Shown in pieces: positions 57,870 through 64,000 of a DNA stretch of 64,000 nt (within the stretch, counting starts at the first letter, position 1; each line of letters begins with the position of its first letter). The DNA is from Hymenobacter polaris. GTDB taxonomy: Bacteria > Bacteroidota > Bacteroidia > Cytophagales > Hymenobacteraceae. The notes below the pieces were generated by a model. The model worked only from the letters and a program-made list of their open reading frames with translations. It searched no databases and was not told where the DNA came from. A program made the translations under genes and the position numbers. Location: assembly GCF_012927305.1 (NCBI RefSeq), contig NZ_JABBGH010000001.1:434001-498000 (forward strand). The letters are read 5' to 3'.

Positions 57870-58811
57870 ATGCAGGTACTGCTTTATTACTGCTATACCC
57901 CGATTGCCGACCCTGCGCGATTTCGCGACGAGCACCACCGGCTGTGCCTAGCCCTAGACTTGCGCGGGCGCATTATTGTGGCGGCTGAGGGGCTGAACGG
58001 CACCGTGTCGGGCACGCCCGCGGCTTGCACGGCCTACATGGCCGCCGTGCAAGCCGACCCGCGCTTTGCGGCCCTAGAGTTTAAGGTGGACGAGGCCCCG
58101 GCGCACGTATTTCAGAAGCTGCACGTGCGGCTGAAGGATGAGATTGTGCACAGCAGCCTGCGCCACGTGCGCCCCCACGAGCGCACTGGCCAGCACCTGA
58201 GCCCGCAGGAATTCAAGGAGCTGAAGGACCGCGACGACGTGGTGGTGGTGGACGTGCGCTCGGACTATGAGTATACCCTAGGGCGCTTCAAGAACGCCAT
58301 AACCCTGGATATTGAGAATTTCCGCGACTTCCCGGAGCGGGTAGAGCGGCTGCGCGAGTTTGAAGGCAAGAAGATTTTGACCTACTGCACGGGCGGCGTG
58401 AAGTGCGAGAAAGCCAGCGCTTTTCTGCTGGAGCAGGGGTTCGAGAACGTGTACCAGCTGCACGGCGGCATTATCAAGTACGGCCAGGAAGTGGGCGGCG
58501 AGGACTTCGACGGCCAGTGCTACGTGTTCGACAACCGCGTGGCGGTGGACGTGAACACGGTGAACCCCACCGTGATTGCGCGCTGCCACCACTGCCAGCA
58601 GCCCTCGCCCCGGCTAGTAAACTGCGCCAACCCGCATTGCAACGCCCACGTGCCGCTCTGCGAACCTTGCGCCGAGCAGCTACAGGGCGCTTGCTCTACC
58701 AGCTGCGCCGAGCACCCCGATAAGCGCCCGTATGACGGTACGGGCACGTACCCCAGGCAAAGCAACCATTACACGCCGGCCCAGGGCTTGGCCTCGTATA
58801 AGGCCGCATAA
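57870..58811 (+). CDS. trhO: tRNA uridine(34) hydroxylase, rhodanese-related
   Basis: 313 residues in the TrhO/YceA layout: an N-terminal acylphosphatase-like domain (YYCYTPIADPARFRDEHHRL; GRIIVAAEGLNGTVSGT), and a rhodanese domain with VVVDVRSDYEYTLGRFKNA and the active-site loop YCTGGVKCEKAS, catalytic Cys173. A C-terminal Cys-rich tail follows (CHHCQQPSPRLVNCANPHC). It hydroxylates U34 of certain tRNAs as a step to 5-oxyacetyluridine derivatives. Confidence 0.94.
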   Translation: MQVLLYYCYTPIADPARFRDEHHRLCLALDLRGRIIVAAEGLNGTVSGTPAACTAYMAAVQADPRFAALEFKVDEAPAHVFQKLHVRLKDEIVHSSLRHVRPHERTGQHLSPQEFKELKDRDDVVVVDVRSDYEYTLGRFKNAITLDIENFRDFPERVERLREFEGKKILTYCTGGVKCEKASAFLLEQGFENVYQLHGGIIKYGQEVGGEDFDGQCYVFDNRVAVDVNTVNPTVIARCHHCQQPSPRLVNCANPHCNAHVPLCEPCAEQLQGACSTSCAEHPDKRPYDGTGTYPRQSNHYTPAQGLASYKAA

Positions 58812-58822
58812 GCCACTAGTTG

Positions 58823-58926
58823 AGCGTCATGCTGGGCCTACCGAAGTATTTCTACTGCGTCAGTAACTCTTGCCGTTAGGGTTACCGACGTAGTAAAGAT
58901 GCTTCGGTAGGCCCAGCATGACGTGC
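58823..58926. repeat. Dispersed palindromic element, copy 9 (diverged)
   Basis: GCGTCATGCTGGGCCTACCG, AAGTATTTCTACTGCG and the complementary right arm with base changes (AAAGATGCTTCGGTAGG). The CTGAGCTTG part of other copies is CTGGGCCTA here on both arms, a compensated change. Confidence 0.88.
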
Positions 58927-58948
58927 TTTTTACTTCTTAAGTACTCCC

Positions 58949-59818
58949 ATGATTCCTGAATCCGAGCTTATTCTGAACGCCGACGGCACGATTTACCACC
59001 TCAATCTGCTGCCCGACCATATTTCTGATACCATCCTGACCGTGGGCGACCCAGCGCGGGTGGCGCAAGTGAGCCGGCATTTCGACTCCATCGAGTTTGA
59101 GGGCACCCACCGCGAATTTGTAACCCACGTGGGTTACTACCGCGGCAAGCGCCTGACGGTACTGAGCACCGGCATGGGCACCGACAATATTGATATTGTC
59201 ATGAACGAGCTGGATGCGCTGGTCAACATCGACTTTATGTCGCGCACGGTGCGCCCGCCCGAGGAGCGCTTGAGCTTACGCATCATCCGCCTGGGCACCA
59301 GCGGCAGCCTGCAGCCCGACGTGCCAGTGGGCGCCCTGCTGGCCAGCCAGCACGCCATCGGCCTCGACTCGCTGATGCAATTTTACCCGTTGGTGGAAAC
59401 CGGTCTCGAAACCCAGGTGGCCCGCGACTTGCAGCAGTCCCTAGGTCTGCCTTTCGCGCCCTACGTGGTGCGCGGCTCCGACCTCTTGCGCGAGCAGCTG
59501 GCCGCCGACCTCCTTGTTGGCAACACCGTAACCTGCCCCGGCTTCTACGGGCCGCAGGGCCGCCGCCTGCGCCTCGACCTGCGCTCGCCCGACTACATGG
59601 AGCGCCTGCAAAACTTCCGCCACCAAAGCCCAGAAGGCGATTTTCGCCTCGCCAACTTCGAGATGGAAACCGCTGGCTACTATGCCCTAGGCCAGCTGCT
59701 GGGCCACGAGGTACTGAGCCTCAACGCCATCGTAGCCAATCGCGCCACCGGCGAGTTCGCCAAGGACACCGGCGAAATCGTGGAGCGATTGATTGTCAGA
59801 ACCCTGGCGCTCCTTTAA
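58949..59818 (+). CDS. Nucleoside phosphorylase (uridine phosphorylase-like)
   Basis: 289 residues of the PNP/UDP family: phosphate loop TVGDPARVAQVSRH, LSTGMGTDNIDIVMNELDA (Gly-rich loop), RLGTSGSLQPDVPVG (family GTxG block), and FEMETAGYYALGQLLGHE with the sugar-binding Glu-Met-Glu. Phosphorolyses a nucleoside to free base and ribose-1-phosphate. Closest by layout to uridine phosphorylases, though the base specificity is uncertain. Its TAA is immediately followed by an inverted repeat. Confidence 0.88.
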   Translation: MIPESELILNADGTIYHLNLLPDHISDTILTVGDPARVAQVSRHFDSIEFEGTHREFVTHVGYYRGKRLTVLSTGMGTDNIDIVMNELDALVNIDFMSRTVRPPEERLSLRIIRLGTSGSLQPDVPVGALLASQHAIGLDSLMQFYPLVETGLETQVARDLQQSLGLPFAPYVVRGSDLLREQLAADLLVGNTVTCPGFYGPQGRRLRLDLRSPDYMERLQNFRHQSPEGDFRLANFEMETAGYYALGQLLGHEVLSLNAIVANRATGEFAKDTGEIVERLIVRTLALL

Positions 59819-60011
59819 CCGCAGATTTAACGGATTTAACGGATTTCGCAGATACGCCACCTGCGGTGGCTGACGACGCGAACGGCGTGTATCGCTGCAT
59901 TACTTGCTTCGCTTGCCCTAGGACAGCAGAATGAGTAAAGCAGCGTACACGCCGTTCGCGTCGTCAGCCACCGCAGGTGGCGTATCTGCGAAATCCGTTA
60001 AATCTGCGATT
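59819..60011. repeat. Large inverted repeat with CCGCAGATTTAACGGATT termini, second copy
   Basis: Arms of about 70 bases: CCGCAGATTTAACGGATTTA at the left, then CGCAGATACGCCACCTGCGG, then TGGCTGACGACGCGAACGGC, matched on the right. The loop holds a CCTAGG motif. It starts directly at the phosphorylase stop codon and ends inside the stop codon of the gene at 60010. The inner part is unlike that of the 32231 copy, but the ends are the same. Confidence 0.9.
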
Positions 60012-60312
60012 AACTGTCGATGCCCAGCACCGCTCGGATGGGCAGCTGGATGTCGCCCTTGAGGGTGAGGTACTGGCTGTGGGCGGTGAGGACCTTGGCG
60101 CGCACGCGCTTGGTATGGCCGTCGGCAGTGCGAAAATAGATGGTGGTTTTGTTGTCACCGTGAGTCAGCAGCACGGCGCGCTCGGCGTCGGCCCGGCGGC
60201 GGCGCTGCTCGGCCGGGTGCCCTTCCAGCACGTCGTCGTGGTTGAAGTGCAATGCAGCAAGGTGTTCGCGGTCAATGGTTTCAATAGCCTCGTTGGTGGG
60301 TAGGTAGAACAT
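60010..60312 (-). CDS. Small conserved-looking protein, unknown
   Basis: 100 residues, no signal or membrane segment. Starts MFYLPTNEAIETIDREHLAA and contains ERAVLLTHGDNKTTIYFRTA then KRVRAKVLTAHSQYLTLKGD, with a C-terminal IQLPIRAVLGID, suggesting a small beta-rich fold. No family recognised. The stop codon lies in the right end of the inverted repeat. Confidence 0.65.
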   Translation of the reverse strand: MFYLPTNEAIETIDREHLAALHFNHDDVLEGHPAEQRRRRADAERAVLLTHGDNKTTIYFRTADGHTKRVRAKVLTAHSQYLTLKGDIQLPIRAVLGIDS

Positions 60313-60384
60313 GCAAAAAGAAGCGTGAAGTAAATAATCTACTAAAAAGACGACCAGCCTGCCCCGCAGGTTGCCCTAGCCCCG

Positions 60385-60453
60385 CCACCCGCGTAGCCAG
60401 CCACCGCAGGTGGCGTATCTGCGAAATCCGTTAAATCCGTTAAATCTGCGATT
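60385..60453. repeat. Right half of a CCGCAGATTTAACGG-type repeat
   Basis: Same as the right arm of the 59819 copy (CCACCGCAGGTGGCGTATCT then GCGAAATCCGTTAAATC, ending AATCTGCGATTA), with an additional CCGTTAAAT unit. No matching left arm is present within 100 bases upstream. It ends inside the stop codon of the luxC-type gene. Confidence 0.8.
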
Positions 60454-61468
60454 AAAGCTCGGCCGCCAGAAATTCCATCGTGTCGATACCGTCGGCGTAG
60501 TCGGCCACACTGGGAGCCTGAGCCCGGCCAAAGGGCACCGAGCCGGCAAAGCGCCCGCCGGCCGACACCAGGCACTGCGTTTGGGCCGCCACGCCGGTTA
60601 GCTGGTCGAGCAGGTCTACTTCGCTCGCGTACTGGCTGTAGTGCACCACCGAGATGGGCGACACCACGGCCGTGCGCTCGGTGAGCAGCAGAAAGCCCGT
60701 GTCGTAATGCGGCACGGCGTTTACCAGCAGGATGCTCTTGTTATAGTCGTAGTTATTTTGATACTTGTGGTGGTCGAGCACGTGCGCGCACACCTGCAGG
60801 GCATTGAGCAGCGGCACGAAGTCGTAGCCCTCAGGTACGTAGAGCTTGCTCACGTTACGGCACCCTAGGCCGTAATACTGGAAAATATCGGGCCCGAGCA
60901 GAGCTAGCTCCGCCGCCGACTCGTGGCCCGTGAGGATACCCAAGCTGGTGCGGTTGCGTCGGATAAGGTGAGGCTTGCTCTTAAAGTAATACTCAAAGTA
61001 GCGAGCCGTATTGTCCGAGCCAGTAGCAATGAACGCATCGGCCGCGTTGAGGCGCTCCACGAACTGGATGCGCTCGGCGAAGGCCGGCTCGATAGCGGTT
61101 AGCTCCTGGACAATCCACAGCATGAGCACCGTGTCGTCCTTGCTGGGCTTGGCCAGCAGCGTATGGCCGCTTAGCAGTACGCACAGCAGGTCGTGGAAGC
61201 CCACCAGCGGAATATTACCGGCCATGACCACGCCCACCTGGCGGGGCTGGGTGGGCTCGGCGGGGTAGCGGCCGGCCCACTGGCTAAGCGCGGGCTCGGC
61301 TAGCAGGTGGGCCACGCCGGCCAGGGCGGCCTTCACGTTGGGGCGGTCGAACCAGCCGTTGCGCGAGCGGGCGCGGGCGGCCAGGTCGGTGATTTCGTCG
61401 TCGGAAAGAGTAGCGAGGCGGCGGCCCAGGGCGGCAAAAGCCGCCAGGCGAGCGGAGTGGTTGAACAT
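60452..61468 (-). CDS. Acyl-CoA reductase, LuxC type
   Basis: 338 residues in the ALDH-like LuxC family. Nucleotide-binding part: GVVMAGNIPLVGFHDLLCVL then SGHTLLAKPSKDDT; the catalytic Cys is Cys203 in YYGLGCRNVSKLYVPEGYDF; VVSPISVVHYSQYAS near the end. Reduces acyl-CoA to an aldehyde with NADPH. In luminous bacteria this partners LuxDE, absent here. In Bacteroidota such genes are found next to a ferredoxin; the gene at 61708 is divergent from it. Probably lipid or aldehyde metabolism. Confidence 0.88.
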   Translation of the reverse strand: MFNHSARLAAFAALGRRLATLSDDEITDLAARARSRNGWFDRPNVKAALAGVAHLLAEPALSQWAGRYPAEPTQPRQVGVVMAGNIPLVGFHDLLCVLLSGHTLLAKPSKDDTVLMLWIVQELTAIEPAFAERIQFVERLNAADAFIATGSDNTARYFEYYFKSKPHLIRRNRTSLGILTGHESAAELALLGPDIFQYYGLGCRNVSKLYVPEGYDFVPLLNALQVCAHVLDHHKYQNNYDYNKSILLVNAVPHYDTGFLLLTERTAVVSPISVVHYSQYASEVDLLDQLTGVAAQTQCLVSAGGRFAGSVPFGRAQAPSVADYADGIDTMEFLAAEL

Positions 61469-61469
61469 C

Positions 61470-61575
61470 TACTGATTGATGTGAGAGATGTGGAAATAGG
61501 GCATGAATGTGAAAATGGATAGTTTTGAAAAACCGTGCGGCATAGCCACCAGCTCCTTTTCACATCTTCACAGTT
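61470..61575. repeat. AT-richer imperfect inverted repeat
   Basis: GATGTGAGAGATGTGGAAAT then ATGTGAAAATGG on the left and CTTTTCACATCTTCACAGTT on the right face each other. Resembles the repeat at 21775-21900. It lies in the divergent region between the acyl-CoA reductase and ferredoxin genes. Confidence 0.45.
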
Positions 61576-61607
61576 GCCTTGCTTGCCGCATTCGATAGGT
61601 ACCTTTG
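61574..61607 (+). promoter_or_regulatory. Bacteroidota-type promoter for the ferredoxin gene
   Basis: TTG at 61574-61576 and TACCTTTG at 61600-61607, 23 bases apart, fit the consensus. The ferredoxin start codon is 100 bases downstream. Confidence 0.6.
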
Positions 61608-61707
61608 GGTGTGGAAACGACAGCCCTAGCCACCGCAGTTGCGTATAGGCGGGCAGTTTCCTAACGTAAAATTACCCTTTTAGCTCCCTGCGAGCTGCGC
61701 CCGCCCT

Positions 61708-62058
61708 ATGGCTATCATGATAACCGACGAGTGCATCAACTGTGGTGCCTGCGAACCCGAGTGCCCCAACACGGCCATTTACGAAGGCGGCGCCCAGTGG
61801 CGCTGGGCCGATGGCACCACCCTGAAGCAAGTAGAAACCCTCGACGGCAAGCAGGTAGGCGGCACCGACCCCCAGCGCCCCGTCAGCAACGAGTACTACT
61901 ACATCGTGACCGATAAGTGCACCGAGTGCGTGGGCTTCCACGAAGAGCCGCAGTGCGCCGCCGTGTGCCCGGTAGACTGCTGCGTAGATGACCCCGACCA
62001 CCGCGAAAGCCGCGAGCGCCTCACCCAGAAGCAGCAGTGGCTGCACAAGGCGGCCTAA
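61708..62058 (+). CDS. 2[4Fe-4S] ferredoxin
   Basis: 116 residues. First cluster set C9-x2-C12-x2-C15-x3-C19 ([11 protein letters not shown]); second set C71-x2-C74-x8-C83-x3-C87 ([17 protein letters not shown]), the expanded second motif of the Alvin type of bacterial ferredoxin. An insertion of about 50 residues separates the two sets. Carries low-potential electrons; the adjacent acyl-CoA reductase, or the acyl-ACP desaturase near 3 kb, are possible partners. Confidence 0.9.
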   Translation: MAIMITDECINCGACEPECPNTAIYEGGAQWRWADGTTLKQVETLDGKQVGGTDPQRPVSNEYYYIVTDKCTECVGFHEEPQCAAVCPVDCCVDDPDHRESRERLTQKQQWLHKAA

Positions 62059-62096
62059 ACGTATCGTGGACTCTGTGAGTCCGCGAGGAAAACAAT

Positions 62097-62186
62097 AGAA
62101 CGTCATGCTGAGCCTGTCGAAGCATCTCTACCGAATAATACGGCGCGGTAGAGATGCTTCGACAGGCTCAGCATGACGTGCTTTTT
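62097..62186. repeat. Dispersed palindromic element, copy 10
   Basis: GAACGTCATGCTGAGCCTGT, CGAAGCATCTCTACCG, a central AATAATACGGCG and the complementary right arm ending in T6. The centre is identical to that of copy 2 (about 15.6 kb), the clearest pair of recent sister copies. It lies between convergent genes and ends at the aat stop codon. Confidence 0.9.
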
Positions 62187-62878
62187 TAAAACAACATTCG
62201 CGCCTCGTCCTGCTCCGCCGCCAGCAGATGTAGAAACTCGGCCCGCGAAACCTCCTCGGCCCCTAGGGCAGCCATGTGCGGCGTTAGCTGCTGAATATCG
62301 AACCAGCTAGCGCCCCGCGCCCGCAGGTGCTCGGCCAGCGCCAGCACGGCCAGCTTGGAGGCATTGGGGTGGTGGTGAAACATGCTTTCGCCCGCAAATA
62401 CCCCTAGCACGGCCACTCCGTAGAGGCCGCCTACCAGCTCGGGACCGTCCCATACTTCCACGCTGTGGGCGTAGCCGGCGGCGTGCAGCGCCGTGTAGCC
62501 ACGTAGCAGCTGCGGGGTAATCCAGGTGCCATCCTGCCCCGGCCGCGGCTGCGCCTGGCAGGCTCGCATCACCGCCCTAAAGTCCTCGTCGAAGCTGATG
62601 CGCCAGGGGCTTTGGCGCCGCGCCCGCGCTAGGCTGCGCCCTACGTGCAGCCCGCTAAACCGCAAGATGCCGCGCCTAGGGGGGCAAAACCACGGCAAGG
62701 GCAGCCCTTCGATGGGCCACGGAAAAATGCCCCGGCTGTACGCCGCCAGTAGGTTTTCGACCGTGGGCTCGCCGCCGAGCAGTAGTAGGCCGTCGAGGTC
62801 GTCGCGGGCGGCGGTGGGTGGGGGGAAGGCGAGGGGCACCGGGTAGGAAACAGGTGGCTGCTTAGTTCGTGTTGGCAA
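62186..62878 (-). CDS. aat: Leucyl/phenylalanyl-tRNA-protein transferase
   Basis: 230 residues with Aat blocks: LLLLGGEPTVENLLAAYSRG then IFPWPIEGLPLPWFCPPRRG, HVGRSLARARRQSPWRISFD, DGTWITPQLLRGYTALHAAG and AVLGVFAGESMFHHHPNASK. It adds Leu or Phe from tRNA to the N-terminus of proteins, marking them for ClpAP-type degradation (N-degron pathway). Its start overlaps the end of the upstream lipoprotein gene by 17 bases. A partial second copy of its 5' part lies at 63575-63678. Confidence 0.95.
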   Translation of the reverse strand: MPTRTKQPPVSYPVPLAFPPPTAARDDLDGLLLLGGEPTVENLLAAYSRGIFPWPIEGLPLPWFCPPRRGILRFSGLHVGRSLARARRQSPWRISFDEDFRAVMRACQAQPRPGQDGTWITPQLLRGYTALHAAGYAHSVEVWDGPELVGGLYGVAVLGVFAGESMFHHHPNASKLAVLALAEHLRARGASWFDIQQLTPHMAALGAEEVSRAEFLHLLAAEQDEARMLF

Positions 62879-63473
62879 CCGGCACGTTGGCGAAGGTGCC
62901 AGTTAGGGTCAGGTCGCAGCGGCGGGTGCTGAACTCGGTGCTGGATGCCCTAGGGTCGTAGGTGCCGGTTAGGGCCAGCTGGAAGCGGCCGCTGAGCAGC
63001 TGCCGTTTGGCATCGTAGGCGGTGATGTCTAGGGCGCCCGTCACCGCACCCGTGGAAGTCAGCCACCAGCTCTCGTAGGTCCAGGAGTTGCTGCCCGATG
63101 GGTCGTTGGCGGTATTCACCCAGTAGCGGTAGTTAGGGCCCTGGCCGGGATTGATGGGCGCCCGGAAAGCGTAGCTGCCCACGAAGCCGGGCGTCAGCTG
63201 CGCCCGCGGAACGCCGAAAGCCAGTCCCGCTTTGCCGGTAGCGGCTTGCAGAAAGACGACGCAGGACTTGGCGTCGAGCTTGGCCGTGGCTTGTAGCGTG
63301 GACGCTTGGTAAGTGGTATCGTGCCGGGCCGGCTGCGCTTGGTCGAGGTACACGACCGTGCGGCGGTAGCTGGCTTCGGAGCTAGGGGTGGCCTCATCGC
63401 GCGAGCAGCTAGCCAGGGCTAGGGCGCCGCCAGCCAGCGCGAGAACAGATTTCGAGAGAAAAAGTGTTGCCAT
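62862..63473 (-). CDS. Lipoprotein, unknown
   Basis: 203 residues with lipoprotein signal (lipobox LASC, Cys23). The mature part is Ser/Thr-rich and probably all-beta: TVVYLDQAQPARHDTTYQAS, SCVVFLQAATGKAGLAFGV, NSWTYESWWLTSTGAVTGAL, then CDLTLTGTFANV at the end. Two Cys may form a disulfide. No family recognised. It is sandwiched between aat and a duplicated aat fragment, so it may have been inserted by the duplication. Confidence 0.7.
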   Translation of the reverse strand: MATLFLSKSVLALAGGALALASCSRDEATPSSEASYRRTVVYLDQAQPARHDTTYQASTLQATAKLDAKSCVVFLQAATGKAGLAFGVPRAQLTPGFVGSYAFRAPINPGQGPNYRYWVNTANDPSGSNSWTYESWWLTSTGAVTGALDITAYDAKRQLLSGRFQLALTGTYDPRASSTEFSTRRCDLTLTGTFANVPVANTN

Positions 63474-63574
63474 GGAAAAGGAGGTTATGAAGTAGCTGAC
63501 CGGCCTAGGCCGCCGGTGGTTGCGTGCCCAAAGTTCACGCCAAATTCAGCTGCCGCAAAGCCGCGATTTGCAAA

Positions 63575-63678
63575 GGCCCCGGCTGTACGCCGCCAGCAGG
63601 TTCTCGACCGTGGGCTGGCCGTTGAGCAGCAGTAGGCCGTTGCGGGTGGCGGTGGGTGGGGGAAGGTGAGCGGGGCAT
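63575..63678 (-). pseudogene. aat: Duplicated fragment of the aat 5' region
   Basis: Reading leftward, PPTATRNGLLLLNGQPTVEN then LLAAYSRG corresponds to residues about 20-50 of Aat (PPTAARDDLDGLLLLGGEPT then VENLLAAYSRG). At DNA level it aligns base by base with about 62738-62840, with substitutions and small deletions. No start codon in frame and no continuation, so it is a remnant. Confidence 0.8.
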
Positions 63679-64000
63679 TAAATACTCTTTAGGATTTTAA
63701 CAACACCTTCGTACTCCGATAAATAAAAGCCATTAGAAAATTGCTGATAGTATTCTCGATATTTCTCTTCTAGTTTATAGTAATTGGGATTATCGACCAA
63801 TTTAGCAAGAATAATTCCTAAGTTTCCCTCGTATTTAAGGCCGGAAAATAAGCTTTTTCTACTGATTATATTTACTTCTTTGTCAAGTTCATCCAGCCTG
63901 TCATATTTCTCAAAAAATGGGATGGCAACATTTTGAAAAAGGCCTGCTAAACGGTTGTGACAGAAAGTAATATCTTCTTGTCTAGCAAGCTGAAGACGAT
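63678..64000 (-). CDS. Partial AT-rich gene, unknown
   Basis: Reading leftward from the window edge, one frame is open for 106 codons and ends at a TAA at 63680-63678. The protein ends with VVKILKSI and contains FEKYDRLDELDKEVN, FSGLKYEGNLGIILAK and NPNYYKLEEKYREYYQQF: charged, helical and soluble-looking. Base composition is strongly AT-rich compared with the rest of the window, pointing to recent transfer. The start lies beyond the window. No family assigned. Confidence 0.7.
   Translation of the reverse strand, partial: RLQLARQEDITFCHNRLAGLFQNVAIPFFEKYDRLDELDKEVNIISRKSLFSGLKYEGNLGIILAKLVDNPNYYKLEEKYREYYQQFSNGFYLSEYEGVVKILKSI

Noticed and set aside
13996..62186. Dispersed palindromes considered as a CRISPR array
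   Set aside because: Copies are kilobases apart, each is an inverted repeat with its own centre, and no regular spacers or cas genes exist.
1..64000. CCTAGG considered as FtsK-orienting (KOPS-like) signal
   Set aside because: The motif is a perfect palindrome and cannot give direction; it remains a candidate for non-directional roles.

Overview
The window looks like chromosome from a high-GC member of the Bacteroidota, most likely Hymenobacter or a close relative (Hymenobacteraceae, Cytophagales). This is inferred from gene content and signals, not from a search. The evidence includes a type IX secretion C-terminal sorting domain on a secreted protein, a PorT-like barrel next to ubiE, and a PorE-like TPR/PD40/OmpA protein. 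Families frequent in this phylum are present (DUF2851, DUF5606, DUF1573, tandem DUF1080). A Kdo transferase marks a Gram-negative envelope. Start codons lack clear Shine-Dalgarno sequences, and several upstream regions carry TAnnTTTG boxes of the Bacteroidota type.

Layout. 1-10 kb: a truncated EEP hydrolase, a GH32 fructanase lipoprotein, an acyl-ACP desaturase, then a VWA protein and a MoxR-like AAA+ ATPase separated by a TlpA-type thioredoxin, a dihaem cytochrome c and a membrane-anchored Ppx/GppA-like protein. 10-16 kb: cyclophilin, fasciclin lipoprotein, a beta-hydroxyacid dehydrogenase, and a sugar pair (two-domain 3-keto-disaccharide hydrolase plus Gfo/Idh/MocA oxidoreductase). 15-23 kb: housekeeping genes rsgA, waaA, peroxiredoxin, lysC, fbp, a DUF5606 protein, a TonB-domain protein and engB. 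23-30 kb: PorE-like OmpA protein, ubiE-porT, an SDR, a low-GC DUF5694 protein and the YggS-type PLP protein. 30-31 kb: a decayed pyruvate oxidase pseudogene. 31-44 kb: SirB1-like protein, redoxin, phosphopantetheinyl transferase, WD40 and DivIVA proteins, an atypical SDR, cupin, folB, DUF1573, DUF423, cdd, saccharopine dehydrogenase-like protein, trmN6, a HEAT-like protein, rnhA and a class V aminotransferase. 44-57 kb: a T9SS-exported metalloprotease, aroQ, xerD, two membrane proteins, ftsK-lolA and DUF2851. 57-64 kb: hexapeptide acyltransferase, trhO, nucleoside phosphorylase, LuxC-type acyl-CoA reductase opposite a ferredoxin, aat, a lipoprotein, a duplicated aat fragment and an AT-rich partial gene running off the right edge.

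The coding content is mostly ordinary core chromosome: no prophage, transposase, CRISPR array, rRNA or tRNA was recognised. The unusual material lies between and across the genes. (1) The palindrome CCTAGG, usually as CCCTAGGG, occurs about 95 times by my manual count, inside genes and between them. (2) At least ten 85-130 bp palindromes share a core around GAGATGCTTCG and sit between genes. (3) A second inverted-repeat family ends in CCGCAGATTTAACGGATT and abuts stop codons, in one case supplying the end of a protein. (4) There are local signs of sequence replacement: a low-GC patch with an extra segment inside lysC, a duplicated aat fragment, and a pseudogene whose cofactor motif is replaced by a CCCTAGGG stop.
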